Assembly (NCBI GenBank): GCA_907163375.1
Contig: CAJQUW010014381.1
Location: 186,001 to 250,000, forward strand
Origin: Prostheceraeus crozeri
Taxonomy: Eukaryota; Platyhelminthes; Polycladida; Euryleptidae
Reading direction: 5' to 3'
DNA length: 64,000 nucleotides
The position numbers and the translations under genes are program-made. Positions 13,925-22,889 of this stretch are shown here, piece after piece (the first letter of the stretch is position 1; each line of letters starts with the position of its first letter). The notes under the pieces are model-generated. The model was given only the letters and a program-made list of their open reading frames with translations, had not been told where the DNA came from and did not search any database.

Positions 13925-14428
13925 GTGAAGAAGATCATTCGGGTTTTAGTTGGTAACCAAGTTCTTAATGATGAAAGTCTGTTGACCTCTATTGCTGAAG
14001 CTGAATATATCATGAATAGCAGACCCTTTCCGGAGTGTAGTGATGATCCGTCAGAGTTAGAACCACTGACGCCAAGTCATCTTTTCCTTTTGAAACCTCA
14101 TGTTGTTCCTCCAGGTGTCTTTGATAATGATTCAAGGTCTCGTCTTAAGTGGAAACAAGTACGACATCTAGCCAATGATTTTTGGAGAAGGTATAAGAAT
14201 GAATATTTGACTTTGCTACAAGAAAGGCAAAAATGGTGTAGTCGGCGTTGGAACATCGCAGTTGACGATTTCGTGCTGCTACACGAAGATTCTCACAGAG
14301 GAAAGTGGTCGTTGGGGGGGGGGGGTCGTCCCGGATCAGATGGTCTGGTCAGACAGGCAGTAGTTAGAATTCGCAATGGGACTGTTACTCGACCTCTCGT
14401 AAAAATGTGTCTTCTAGGACACTTATGA
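13925..14428 (+). pseudogene. BEL/Pao integrase C-terminal region and DUF5641 tail
   Basis: A 167-residue frame with the end of the integrase (AEAEYIMNSRPF, LEPLTPSHLFLLKP) and the C-terminal DUF5641-type module (FWRRYKNEYLTLLQERQKW, VDDFVLLHEDSHRGKWSLG). This tail is diagnostic for BEL/Pao rather than Ty3/Gypsy elements. It ends close to where the 3' untranslated/LTR sequence should begin. Confidence 0.8.
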
Positions 14429-14800
14429 ATTTTGATGAAACATAATAGGTAACGGAAAATGTTTGATTTCCCTATAATTGCGATTCAGGTTTTGTGTCTG
14501 ATACACCGAATTTGTAATCACGTGATATTGTCTAGTTTATGTTTGTGAATAGACAAGCATGCCCTTTGTACATAAGTATCATTGTACACGACAATACTTA
14601 TGCTCGTGCATATAAATAATTTCTGCTGTAATTGTAAATAGTGTGTATATAGTGAAAACTGTTTTTTTATCGACAAATTGTAAAAATTCCATTTTTGAGT
14701 TGTGGTCTTATGTATACAAGGATAATTAAAGTGAAACCTGAACTTTCAAAACATTTATTGTTTTTTCTCTTCTATCAATCTTGTGCCAAGGTAAAGCTTG
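14429..14800 (+). other. Probable 3' untranslated region or LTR remnant of the BEL/Pao element
   Basis: AT-rich DNA directly after the DUF5641 tail. It has a TATA-like GCATATAAATAATT near 14,607 and an AATTAAAG polyadenylation-like motif near 14,726, as would suit an LTR. The 5' LTR lies outside the window, so the pair cannot be compared and ends cannot be fixed. Confidence 0.3.
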
Positions 14801-15658
14801 TCTCGCATGCTATGTGTTAGTTTCCTGAATTGACGTGACATAATTGATTCGAACTATATTCCCAAATTCATTGGAAGAATGGATAGGAGAGCGAATGGCT
14901 CGAGAATTGACAATCGCTGAACTTTGGACATGTGTCATGGCTTACATTATATCTTTCGTGGCATGTGGTATATGACTATACCTTGACATATGACTATTTT
15001 CTTCATTGACTAAAATCGATTGACTTGAATAAACTGATCGTTTATTTTGGGGGAGTGGAATGTCTATTCTATGGACATTTTCATTGCATGATTGTTTGTC
15101 TGCATTAATTCTATTTGACAATGACAAGTCTTAACTCCAAATATTTCCTGGAATATAACTACACGTCATGCTTAACGGATCGTTTTGGTCTTTCTGGGCA
15201 TTACCGGTCTCAACACCTTAGGAGCCTTTATCAAACCTTCATGTAAATTTCATTAGAGACTTGCTATGAACATTATTCAGACTATTATACTCGTACAGTG
15301 TCGGTATGTTATGATCGTACAATAGTATAGATATATGGTTTATCTCATACACGTAGCTAAGTCCGTTAACAAATCTCTCAATATGAAATAAACTCCAAGC
15401 GTTTACCTCCTTTCGTGAAGTCTTTATTTTTCATCGTTCTTGACAAATATAACCTTTCCTGTAAGTTTCCATCTGTCATCAACTTCATGCATTGATAAAT
15501 CGGGAAAGCTCAACAAACATTATCTCAAATACCGCTAAATCTTCCAATGGATGATCAAGTCAAGTCTAACACGTATATCAGTTATGTTTTGAGCTACGCA
15601 ATGTTTTGAGATAATTAAGTTAAGAAGTAAGGTGCTGCTCGCTAGCAGCCAGAGATAG
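14801..15658. other. Non-coding, nothing recognised
   Basis: No domain-bearing reading frame, RNA gene or clear repeat was recognised here; it is AT-rich spacer between the BEL/Pao remnant and the nested block. Confidence 0.5.
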
Positions 15659-15759
15659 TTAAAGGTGTAGTTCGGTCGAATTTATGACTCAGTCTCAATC
15701 TTAGCTCTATCTTATCCTGAGTTAAACGGAATACCTGCCACCATGCCAAGTAGCGTCCT

Positions 15760-16354
15760 TTGCGCACAGCAGGCGAAAGCGGACGTCGACATTGGACTAC
15801 CACCATAGTGCAATGTTGCGTTTATAATTGCAAGAATAAGAGTGATCATAACAAAAATAATGTATGCTTCTATACATCTCCATCGGATAGAAAATGCGAA
15901 AACTGTGGACTGATAAAATTGGAAGAGCCTATTTTACACCGTCAAAACATTCTCGGGTATGCTCTACTCATTTTGCTGAAAAACGATAAAGTGGAAAATC
16001 CACGATATGCACTAGTTTGTATAACAGCAAACAACCCTCTTTCCACTTGAAAGCGACAGCGGATCCCACATTGAATTTAGGAAAACAATTATTGCAAAAT
16101 TAAAAAAGCGGCAAAGCAAAGTTGTAGAAAAATTAAACGCTAGCCGATCATACCTCGATGTCTCTTTTTCGTCGGATGCTTCATTGCTGGGAAGTACAAG
16201 CCAAATTGCTCTAACCGATGATGACAATCCTGATCCATTGAACCAACAGCTGACTTTATTCTGTGATTCAATTACTATGCGAGTGTGCTATTTTGCCGTC
16301 GTTGTACTCGAAACTAATTCATTTTCATCAGCTCATTCTGCATCATGTCAGTAA
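15760..16354 (+). pseudogene. THAP-domain transposase remnant of the outer element
   Basis: The first frame (to 16,050) contains VQCCVYNCKNK, the N-terminal Cys pair of a C2CH THAP zinc finger. About 40 residues later, in another frame near 15,960, the DNA reads CSTHFAEKR, the expected C-x2-HF end of the domain. So the THAP module is present but frameshifted. A further open stretch runs from about 16,036 to 16,354 (LESDSGSHIEFRKTII, Lys-rich helix). THAP fingers bind DNA in P-element and Kolobok-type transposases. It lies about 100 bp inside the left terminus, in plus orientation. Confidence 0.5.
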
Positions 16355-17071
16355 ATAAAGTTAAATTTCCCATTTCTTTCTCACAAAATAGAGCTATGTT
16401 GGCGGTTATTGACAATAGCCTGAATGCAGACCAAGATGTGGTTCATGAATGCATGACAAAATAGGAAAGCTACGAAAAGATGGACTGTACATGTAAGTCG
16501 TCGAACTTCTGGGAAAAAGGACTTGTGGAGAATTTACTTATTGGCGATTAAAAAAGAGTTGGAACCAGTACTGTCATTCTGCTTGATAATTCAACTTTTA
16601 CTCTAAAAATGTCATAAAATGGGGAAATGAAGGTCGTTCTATGATGCACGCGGTTGCAAATGTACCCTGATGAATATGTAGGCTATCTACATGCACATAC
16701 ATTAATTTCGTTGACATTTCAACACATTTACACTATTTCCGAACGCTTACCGTAAGTATGCTTTAATGCTTGAGAACGAGATCAGAATAGACAGACCTAT
16801 TGATGAGTATCTTCATCTCAAAATACCAATATATTTCATGAAAATTTAACTTATATATTTAAAATTACATAAATACTTTATCAAATAAGAAGATTTCGCT
16901 CGAGTTGCAGTATATTTATGCGCAATGTGATTTGTATAACACAGCACAGATCATCACATTTAAGGAATGAGATTCATCTCTATAATTCGACATTTAAATT
17001 GATGAATGATGCATGCAACTTGCATCCGTCACTCATATCTGCTTCGGTTGAGAATGAATGAGCGGAACGTG
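16355..17071. other. Interior of the outer transposon, decayed
   Basis: No long open frame. Short plus-strand stretches (for example near 16,396, AMLAVIDNSLNADQDV) are open but unassigned. By position this is the middle of the THAP-type element to the left of the hAT insertion. Confidence 0.35.
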
Positions 17072-17799
17072 GTCGAGGCTAGGGTTTACAATCTCGCGCC
17101 GTTTTCTCAATCCCGGGATTTTCGAGACTGGATAATCGCAATCCCGGGATCTCGAATCGAGATTTATTTAAATTTTCAAATCATCATTTTCAAGGAATAT
17201 TTCAAAAGACGTTACCTGCTTGTAAAATGTATATCTCGTAACTTGAACTACACAGGGTTCCCAGAGCTATTACCGAAGAATAATAACGGAAAAAACGGAA
17301 AAATAAAGGAATACGTTAAGTTTGCCACACAGCGTCATTCATGTATTTTCAACCAGTTTGACGCTTTACGCTCATCATTTGAATATATGAAGCCATCCAT
17401 GGTTGAAAATCTTATTAATATTTCTAATATTGTCTAATCCCATTGATTCACCTCATCAAATCACATTGTATTTTGTGTGTCATACAAATTGTACATAAAG
17501 TATCTAACGAAAGGGTTATGATTTGCATTTGGCACATGAAATTAGAACACAAGTGAGACGCTACCAATCAACTGTCAACATGAAGGAAGAAAGTACTATT
17601 CAACAGTGCGCGTAGACTTTCATAAAAATGATAATATTTGCCTTCCTATCACCCCCTCCTCCGTATTATTAGCCTCCGTCAATCTGAGGAAGTGGAGAAA
17701 CTGACTGTAATAACAAAGTAGCATAATGAATAAAGATATAGATACGTATGTATATCAGAAGTTAGAATCTACTGAAGGGCCATCTTTGAGAACGAAGGG

Positions 17800-18011
17800 T
17801 CATGTATATGGAGCCTGTGTGCGGCAACCTATGCTTTATGGTTGCGAGTCATGACCGCTGCTTTCATCCCATCAGAAGATGCTTGAATGTTTGGAGATGT
17901 GAATGCCAAGGTAGATGTGTGGTGTCAGTTTATCGGACAGGAAATCGAATGACAGCATCAGAGAAGCAATGGGTCTTGAGAACATCACAGACATCGTGAG
18001 AAGGGAAAGAC
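17800..18011 (+). pseudogene. LINE ORF2 fragment, left of the Polinton insertion
   Basis: Plus-strand remnant of a non-LTR reverse transcriptase C-terminal region. MLYGCES near 17,833 matches the common YGxExW block and SIREAMGLENITDIVRR at 17,957-18,007 runs straight to the insertion point. The reading continues after the Polinton at 35,885 (WFGHVVRMDETE) once one copy of the 6-bp duplication is skipped. It shows the target was a decaying LINE. Confidence 0.6.
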
Positions 18012-18017
18012 TACGTT

Positions 18018-18458
18018 AGTAATGGGCAAAAGACCGTTCCAGGACACCATAAAATTCAAAAAAATAGTATCTTTAAAAACGACATAAATTCATGAATTTA
18101 GACCCTTTTTCAGGTTTTTAAGACCTAAATACATGAATTTAGTCCATTCAAAAAGTACCATTTTTTCAAAAAATGGCATTTTTAAAAACGACATAAATTC
18201 ATGAATTTGAACCCTTTTTCAGGTTATGAAGACCTAAATTCACAAATTTGGGCGTTTTTAAAAATACCCAATTTTTCAAATTTTTCAAAATCTCAAAATT
18301 TGAGAATTACAATTTTCACCCTTAAAATCATGACCGTTCCAGGACACCAAAAATCATAAAAGTTATGAATCTCAAATTTGAGAATTACAATTTTCACCCT
18401 TAAAATCATGACCGTTCCAGGACACCAAAAATCATAAAAGTTGAGAATTTCAAATTTG
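18018..18458 (+). repeat. Left terminal inverted repeat of the Polinton
   Basis: About 441 bp matching the right end in reverse complement almost base for base. It has internal direct repeats: GACCGTTCCAGGACACCA occurs at the tip and again twice further in. The left copy carries one such repeat (about 78 bp) more than the right, which explains the length difference. Confidence 0.9.
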
Positions 18459-18720
18459 TGATTATGATCATTTTCATTGCTCAAATCATGACCGCTCCTG
18501 GCGTTCTTACAATTTATCTACTGCATTGCACTCAGATGCACACTCAATTGTAGAGAACATCTGCTTCTCGCATTTATGAATAAAAGGCATTTCAGTGTAA
18601 AGAGCTGTGTCCTCCAACTCAAACATTTGAAAGGAAACAATGTATGAAAGAACAAACAGCTGCTACTACTCTGTGAAACAATGAGATTTTAATTGTACGT
18701 TAGGCAAGTTGTTTTAATTC

Positions 18721-18924
18721 TTGTTAGTGCGTCAGCACACCCGTATGACGTTAAGATATCTGCCAGCTGTACTGTTTTCATTTATCTCTCTCGTCTGTCA
18801 TTGTATCGTGTGCTCAGATTGTTGTGATATTATTTCAATCAACACTTATCATCTGCTTGCTCTCATCGTTCCGCTATCTTTAATTACGTTATTCTTATAT
18901 TTTGAACATAGTGATTTGTACTAA
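18721..18924 (+). CDS. Small hydrophobic protein, unknown
   Basis: A 67-residue frame with two hydrophobic stretches (around residues 13-30 with several Cys, and 44-60, LLALIVPLSLITLFLYF), so it could be a small membrane protein. It lies between the left inverted repeat and the 222-residue frame, 14 bp upstream of it, on the same strand. No family recognised. It may also be chance. Confidence 0.3.
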   Translation: MLVRQHTRMTLRYLPAVLFSFISLVCHCIVCSDCCDIISINTYHLLALIVPLSLITLFLYFEHSDLY

Positions 18925-18938
18925 TTTATCCGTCAATC

Positions 18939-19607
18939 ATGAGTCAAGCAGTCGTTGAACAACAAGCCAACATAGCAACGGTACTTCCAGAGTTCTTCAA
19001 AAATATTGCGGATTTGTTCATTCCATCGGAGAAACATTCTGAATACTTTTCGTATATAGACCAGCAAGTGAAGAAAGCGCCTCTACTCTTCAATCCTGAC
19101 GCTATACGTTCTGCTCGAAAAGCATACAAAGAGCAACATAAAATCGCAGCCAGAGCAAAGAAGGAAGCAGCACTTCCCTTCAGAATCGAAACATTTACAA
19201 AACAGTTGAAGGAAAGTGTTGTTGAACGTCATACATTCATCGAATCAGTGGAATATTTTACAGAACCGGCGGGGGACATTTCAACGACAGTGAATTCTTT
19301 GAAACAACACTTGAAATACGAAAAACAAAGCCATCTTTTGAGTATCACATGTAAAATTTTTATTGGAAAACACGCCAATCATATATTATCCTTGTGTGAG
19401 AATAATAAAGGAGATTTCACATATCTCTTAAAACATCACAATATTAACTATTCACGAACTGAATTGAGCTTCGCAATGAAGTTGGCAAAACTGGCAGATA
19501 AATTTCAGACTCTTTGTAGAGTCTCGCTTCCTATACGACTGTTAAAAACTAATCTTTCAATCTTGGAGCAGTGTCTTTCACAAGATGAGTGTTTTTGGAA
19601 TAATTGA
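18939..19607 (+). CDS. Unknown 222-residue protein in the Polinton cargo zone
   Basis: One open frame beginning MSQAVVEQQANIATVLP. It is mixed-charge, Lys-rich in the middle (ARKAYKEQHKIAARAKKE) and apparently all-helical, with no membrane segment and no motif I know. It is the first sizeable gene inside the left inverted repeat and is less AT-rich than the rest of the element, so it may be a gene acquired by this lineage. It overlaps the next small frame by 23 bp. Not a known core Polinton gene. Confidence 0.55.
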   Translation: MSQAVVEQQANIATVLPEFFKNIADLFIPSEKHSEYFSYIDQQVKKAPLLFNPDAIRSARKAYKEQHKIAARAKKEAALPFRIETFTKQLKESVVERHTFIESVEYFTEPAGDISTTVNSLKQHLKYEKQSHLLSITCKIFIGKHANHILSLCENNKGDFTYLLKHHNINYSRTELSFAMKLAKLADKFQTLCRVSLPIRLLKTNLSILEQCLSQDECFWNN

Positions 19608-19806
19608 TTATTCAACCCTTCTGTTTTCAATCATTTTCATTATGTTGTTATATGACGTCATTTTTCTCTCATCCAATGAAACCTTGTCCACGCGTGGACA
19701 AATTTACATGTATTTCAATGTATCCAAATTGAATGTATGCAAAGTGGATGTAACCAAATTGAAATATCCATGTGTTGTTTTTAATTTCTCATTTACGGGA
19801 ATATAA
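19585..19806 (+). CDS. Small single-span membrane protein, unknown
   Basis: A 73-residue frame with one strong hydrophobic segment at residues 8-25 (LLFSIIFIMLLYDVIFL) followed by a polar tail with Cys. It overlaps the end of the 222-residue frame by 23 bp, a compact arrangement. Function unknown. Confidence 0.35.
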   Translation: MSVFGIIDYSTLLFSIIFIMLLYDVIFLSSNETLSTRGQIYMYFNVSKLNVCKVDVTKLKYPCVVFNFSFTGI

Positions 19807-20050
19807 TAGAAACATTTTATCTTCTATAAAAATGAGAAACATTAGAGACTTCCAAAAAATATACGGCAAACAAAACCACGTCAAATTTCGATTTAAATGA
19901 GATTGCTAAGCAATTGGGAATAAAGAATTTTCACATATTGATGTGTAATGAATTACAATTGATAAAAGATGTACGAAACACTAACTCTACTAATAAAATG
20001 TAACGATGTAACGTTTTAATTTAGATTAAATTAAATCATTTCAAAATCGA

Positions 20051-20216
20051 ATAAGTAGTAAGGAAAGACATCATTAGAGAACAGTTTTAAATCAATACCC
20101 CCCCAAGTAGTAAGGAAAGTCATCATTATAAAAATGTTTTAAATCAATACCCCCTTCTGACTAAGTAGTAAGGAAAGACATCATTAGAGAACAGTTTTAA
20201 ATCAATACCCCCCCTT
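20051..20216 (+). repeat. Three tandem ~57-bp repeats
   Basis: AAGTAGTAAGGAAAGACATC starts each copy near 20,051, 20,105 and 20,164, and each ends in ATCAATACCCCC. The first and third copies are nearly identical; the middle one differs in the centre. They lie in the spacer before the protease gene. Confidence 0.8.
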
Positions 20217-20258
20217 CTGACTTCCAGGGGTCCCTTAAGAAATTTTTTTATTATAAAA

Positions 20259-20727
20259 TGAGCAACATAAATGAGTTTTTGAAATTATATGGAACACAAA
20301 CGACAACGAATTTCGACCTAAAGAAAATCGCTAATCGATTAGGAATAAAGAATTTTCATGTTCTAATGAGAGTCGAATTACAATTCCTAAAAAATAGGCC
20401 AACAGGAACACAGTTCAAACTGTAAATCTCATAACAAATCTTCATACGTCAGATGAAAAAGGTGTACATTGGTCAGCAGGACAAAGTAATATAAACTGTT
20501 CTAATTATTATTTTGACCGCCCGGAGGCTGAGAACTATTGGTTCGACTCCTTTGGACTTCCACCTACAAACGAAGTCAAAAAATTGCTTGGCAATGGAAT
20601 TTATAATACATTTCAAATTCAAAAACCAGGAACTACATATTGCGGTCAATTATGTCTTTATGTTTTATTTAAATTACAGGAAGGAGTACCATTTCTAGAT
20701 ATTATGTTAGAATTGAACGAACCGTAG
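20259..20727 (+). pseudogene. Adenain-like cysteine protease (PRO) of the Polinton, broken
   Basis: The downstream part shows adenovirus-type maturation protease landmarks: GVHWSAGQ with the catalytic His, NYWFDSFGLPP with the acidic/amide position, and TYCGQLCLYVLFKLQ with the nucleophile Cys. The family processes virion precursor proteins. The upstream part (MSNINEFLKLYGTQ, RLGIKNFHVLM) has a second, diverged copy at about 19,832-19,980, so the N-terminal stretch seems duplicated. The 3' end runs into a hairpin repeat. It looks broken. Confidence 0.75.
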
Positions 20728-20763
20728 GTTCTATGGCTACGCCTAATAAGGGAATTTCATTCC
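20719..20763 (+). repeat. Hairpin repeat cluster at the end of the protease gene
   Basis: GAACCGTAGGTTC, then TATGGCTACGCC, then GGGAATTTCATTCCC. The first two hairpins are a variant of the family; the protease frame ends within the first. Confidence 0.75.
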
Positions 20764-20770
20764 CGAAACG

Positions 20771-22018
20771 TTAGTTCCAATAATAATGATAGTTAAAAAT
20801 CACTTCGTTGTAATTCATTTTGATAAAAACGGCCTCTGATATCCTCATTATCTTAATTTCATAAGTAATCGGATAAGTTTGATTTATTTTGCAAACTTCA
20901 AATATTTCTTTAGTCCAATAGCCAACAAAGCCTTTTTCAAATTTATTCTTATATTTAAATATTCTAACTCTATCTCCAATTTTAAATTTCGGCTTAAGTT
21001 TCTGCAAATTCGGATTACTCTCATTCAAATTATTATTCTCGAATATTTTTTTTCTTATCAAATCAGGGTCGTCAGAAGCATTCTTTGGAGTTTCTTCAAT
21101 ACCAGAATGAACTTTATTATTGTACTCTTCTACAATTCCTGGTAATATCTTCAACCATTTCTGATTTCTTTGCTCAGTAAATTTCTTGAATAATTTATTT
21201 TTTAACGTCCGATTGAATCTTTCTATCACTACGGCCTTCCCTGCATTTTCAGTTGAATAAACAGTTTCAAATAGTGGCTGAACGTTTCGGTTATAAAATT
21301 CCGACCCTTTATCAACAAACAATTTTTTTGGCTTTCTATTACTTTCTTTAAAGATTTCTTCAAACGCATATTTAACTGATAGACCACTTTTATTTTTTAA
21401 AGGCTTTACCCAAGCGTATCGTGTATATAAATCTATAACGGTCAATGCGTATTTATAATCAGAATCATTCGGCATATGAAAAAGATCAGCACTCCAAATA
21501 TCATCTTTATTAAATACTTTTACTTTCAATAGATATTTAGGCCTTCTATATTCCTTGTGGATTTCGGACGCATAGCGTCCTAGATCATTCGACATTTCAG
21601 TCGCGTAGGTTCGAGCGTTGCTCTCAGACAGCTTAGCTGTCGTTTCATTTAAACCCTGACCGAATAATATTTTAGCTTGTAAAGCTTTCTTAACAAACAT
21701 TCTTTCAATTTTTTCTCTAAATGTAGGATTTTGAATATTATCTAATTCTTGTATCATCTTCTTATCACCTGCATGTCGAGAACTTAGATCATGATTTCGA
21801 TAAGCTAAATCATGTCTATAAGCGGCGGCATCTACTCTATTTATTGGTTCTTCACCTGGTTTCGGATTATTATTCTCATCTAGTCTTATATCTAATCGAG
21901 TTCCTGGACCGGTATATGAATGCCCAGGAAGATGTTTTTCTTTTGAATATTTACTCCAAATAAATCCAGGAAAGTTTTCTAATGTTTTTTGTATGTCACC
22001 ACCGTAGGTAGTAGCCAA
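20771..22018 (-). CDS. Fusion of phospholipase A2-like domain and retroviral-type integrase
   Basis: A single 415-residue frame. Residues about 24-110 resemble the parvovirus VP1 phospholipase A2 domain: HSYTGPGTRLDIRL (Ca-loop-like) and NRVDAAAYRHDLAYRNHD (catalytic His-Asp). From about residue 160 an rve integrase follows: DIWSADLFHM, KKLFVDKGSEFYN and KAVVIERFNRTLK carry the D, D and E of the DDE triad, and the C-terminal part has a KIGDRVRI chromo/SH3-like block. Integrase inserts Polinton DNA; PLA2 domains help parvovirus capsids cross membranes. The linker between the two is a run of hairpin repeats. Having both in one protein is unusual. Confidence 0.85.
   Translation of the reverse strand: MATTYGGDIQKTLENFPGFIWSKYSKEKHLPGHSYTGPGTRLDIRLDENNNPKPGEEPINRVDAAAYRHDLAYRNHDLSSRHAGDKKMIQELDNIQNPTFREKIERMFVKKALQAKILFGQGLNETTAKLSESNARTYATEMSNDLGRYASEIHKEYRRPKYLLKVKVFNKDDIWSADLFHMPNDSDYKYALTVIDLYTRYAWVKPLKNKSGLSVKYAFEEIFKESNRKPKKLFVDKGSEFYNRNVQPLFETVYSTENAGKAVVIERFNRTLKNKLFKKFTEQRNQKWLKILPGIVEEYNNKVHSGIEETPKNASDDPDLIRKKIFENNNLNESNPNLQKLKPKFKIGDRVRIFKYKNKFEKGFVGYWTKEIFEVCKINQTYPITYEIKIMRISEAVFIKMNYNEVIFNYHYYWN
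21566..21641. repeat. Hairpin cluster in the PLA2-integrase linker
   Basis: Three palindromes within 76 bp: GGACGCATAGCGTCC (21,566-21,580), GAGCGTTGCTC (21,613-21,623) and GACAGCTTAGCTGTC (21,627-21,641). They encode the linker between the phospholipase-like and integrase domains. Confidence 0.75.
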
Positions 22019-22207
22019 ACTTTGTTTGTCGTCGTTACCTTCATAAATTTTACAATTTCAGTTTTTATTTTTGTTTAATAGATAATTCAATAAATCTAAA
22101 TTAGAAATTTTTAATTTAGTTAAATTTTCGGAATTTGTAGAATTCATTTTAAAAGATAAAAAAATTAAAAAGATAAAATAAAATAAATGTTTTACCTTAT
22201 GGACCAA

Positions 22208-22700
22208 AGGTCCTGAGGTTATTACCGAATCATACTAGGACTTAGATACATTCCAGAACCATCTTTAGTTTCTTTAATTTCAATTAAATCATCAACATTG
22301 TGGAGAATATTTTTAAGAACTCGTTTTCCTTCATCAACTAAATTTAATTTACTAATAAAATTATCTACTACTCCTTCACCCCTAGCAACTTTCTCTAACT
22401 CTGTTATGACGTTTTTGTTCTTCTAATGCTGCCTTCTCTGATTTATTTTTATTTACTGCTTGGACAATACCAGCTGTCCCACCTGCAACACTTCCTGCTG
22501 CTGCTATGCCTCCTATTATTAGTGGAATTAATGGGAGAATCCCGCCATTCTTTTCTTCTTGTAATTGAATATTCTATATCATTGGTTTACTTATGTAATA
22601 CTTTTTTTGTTAATCGTAATAGTTTTAGGGGTATTTTTGTCAACAATATTACGTAATTTTAATTCAACAGTTTTATTATTACTTTTCGCTTGCGACATTT
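22208..22700 (-). pseudogene. pX/core-like minor virion protein, fragmentary
   Basis: Minus-strand DNA encodes GILPLIPLIIGGIAAAGSV followed by AGGTAGIVQAVNKNK, the Gly/Ala-rich hydrophobic signature shared by adenovirus pX/mu-like and adintovirus core peptides. A conserved start MSQAKSNNKTVELKLRN lies at about 22,700. Near the 3' end is VDDLIEIKETKDGSGMYLS. The gene sits between capsid and integrase genes, same strand. It looks broken. Confidence 0.55.
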
Positions 22701-22707
22701 TTAATAA

Positions 22708-22812
22708 AAAAATTTTAAGTTATCAAAAATTTTAATCTATTCTAGTTATGAAAAAATTTTAAGTTACCAAAAAATTTTAATCTATTCTAGTTATGAAAAA
22801 AAATTTTAATCT
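22708..22812. repeat. Two to three AT-rich tandem repeats of about 52 bp
   Basis: The block AAGTTAYCAAAAATTTTAAT then CTATTCTAGTTATGAAAA occurs twice, with a third partial copy. It fills the spacer upstream of the minor-protein gene and downstream of the capsid gene. Confidence 0.75.
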
Positions 22813-22833
22813 AAGAATTTAATTAACTTATCC

Positions 22834-22889
22834 GACCAAAGGTCCTCAGGTTACTAACCTATCGGAGCGAAGCTCCTCTGGCTTTAGCC
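22834..22889. repeat. Hairpin cluster at the 3' end of the capsid gene
   Basis: Four hairpins in a row: GACCAAAGGTC, AGGTTACTAACCT, GGAGCGAAGCTCC and GGCTTTAGCC. A related GGACCAAAGGTCC sits at 22,201-22,213. The cluster overlaps the last codons of the major capsid gene. Confidence 0.8.

Noticed and set aside
17006-17437. 143-residue plus-strand frame as a gene
   Set aside because: It runs straight across the hAT target duplication and left tip at 17,072-17,093, so it is a chance frame made by the insertion.
18293-18484. 63-residue minus-strand frame with a repeated KFEIHNFYDFWCPGT motif
   Set aside because: It is the translation of the direct repeats in the Polinton inverted repeat, which is non-coding.
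20513-20698. 61-residue frame in the protease region
   Set aside because: It is a shadow of the adenain-like protease in another frame.
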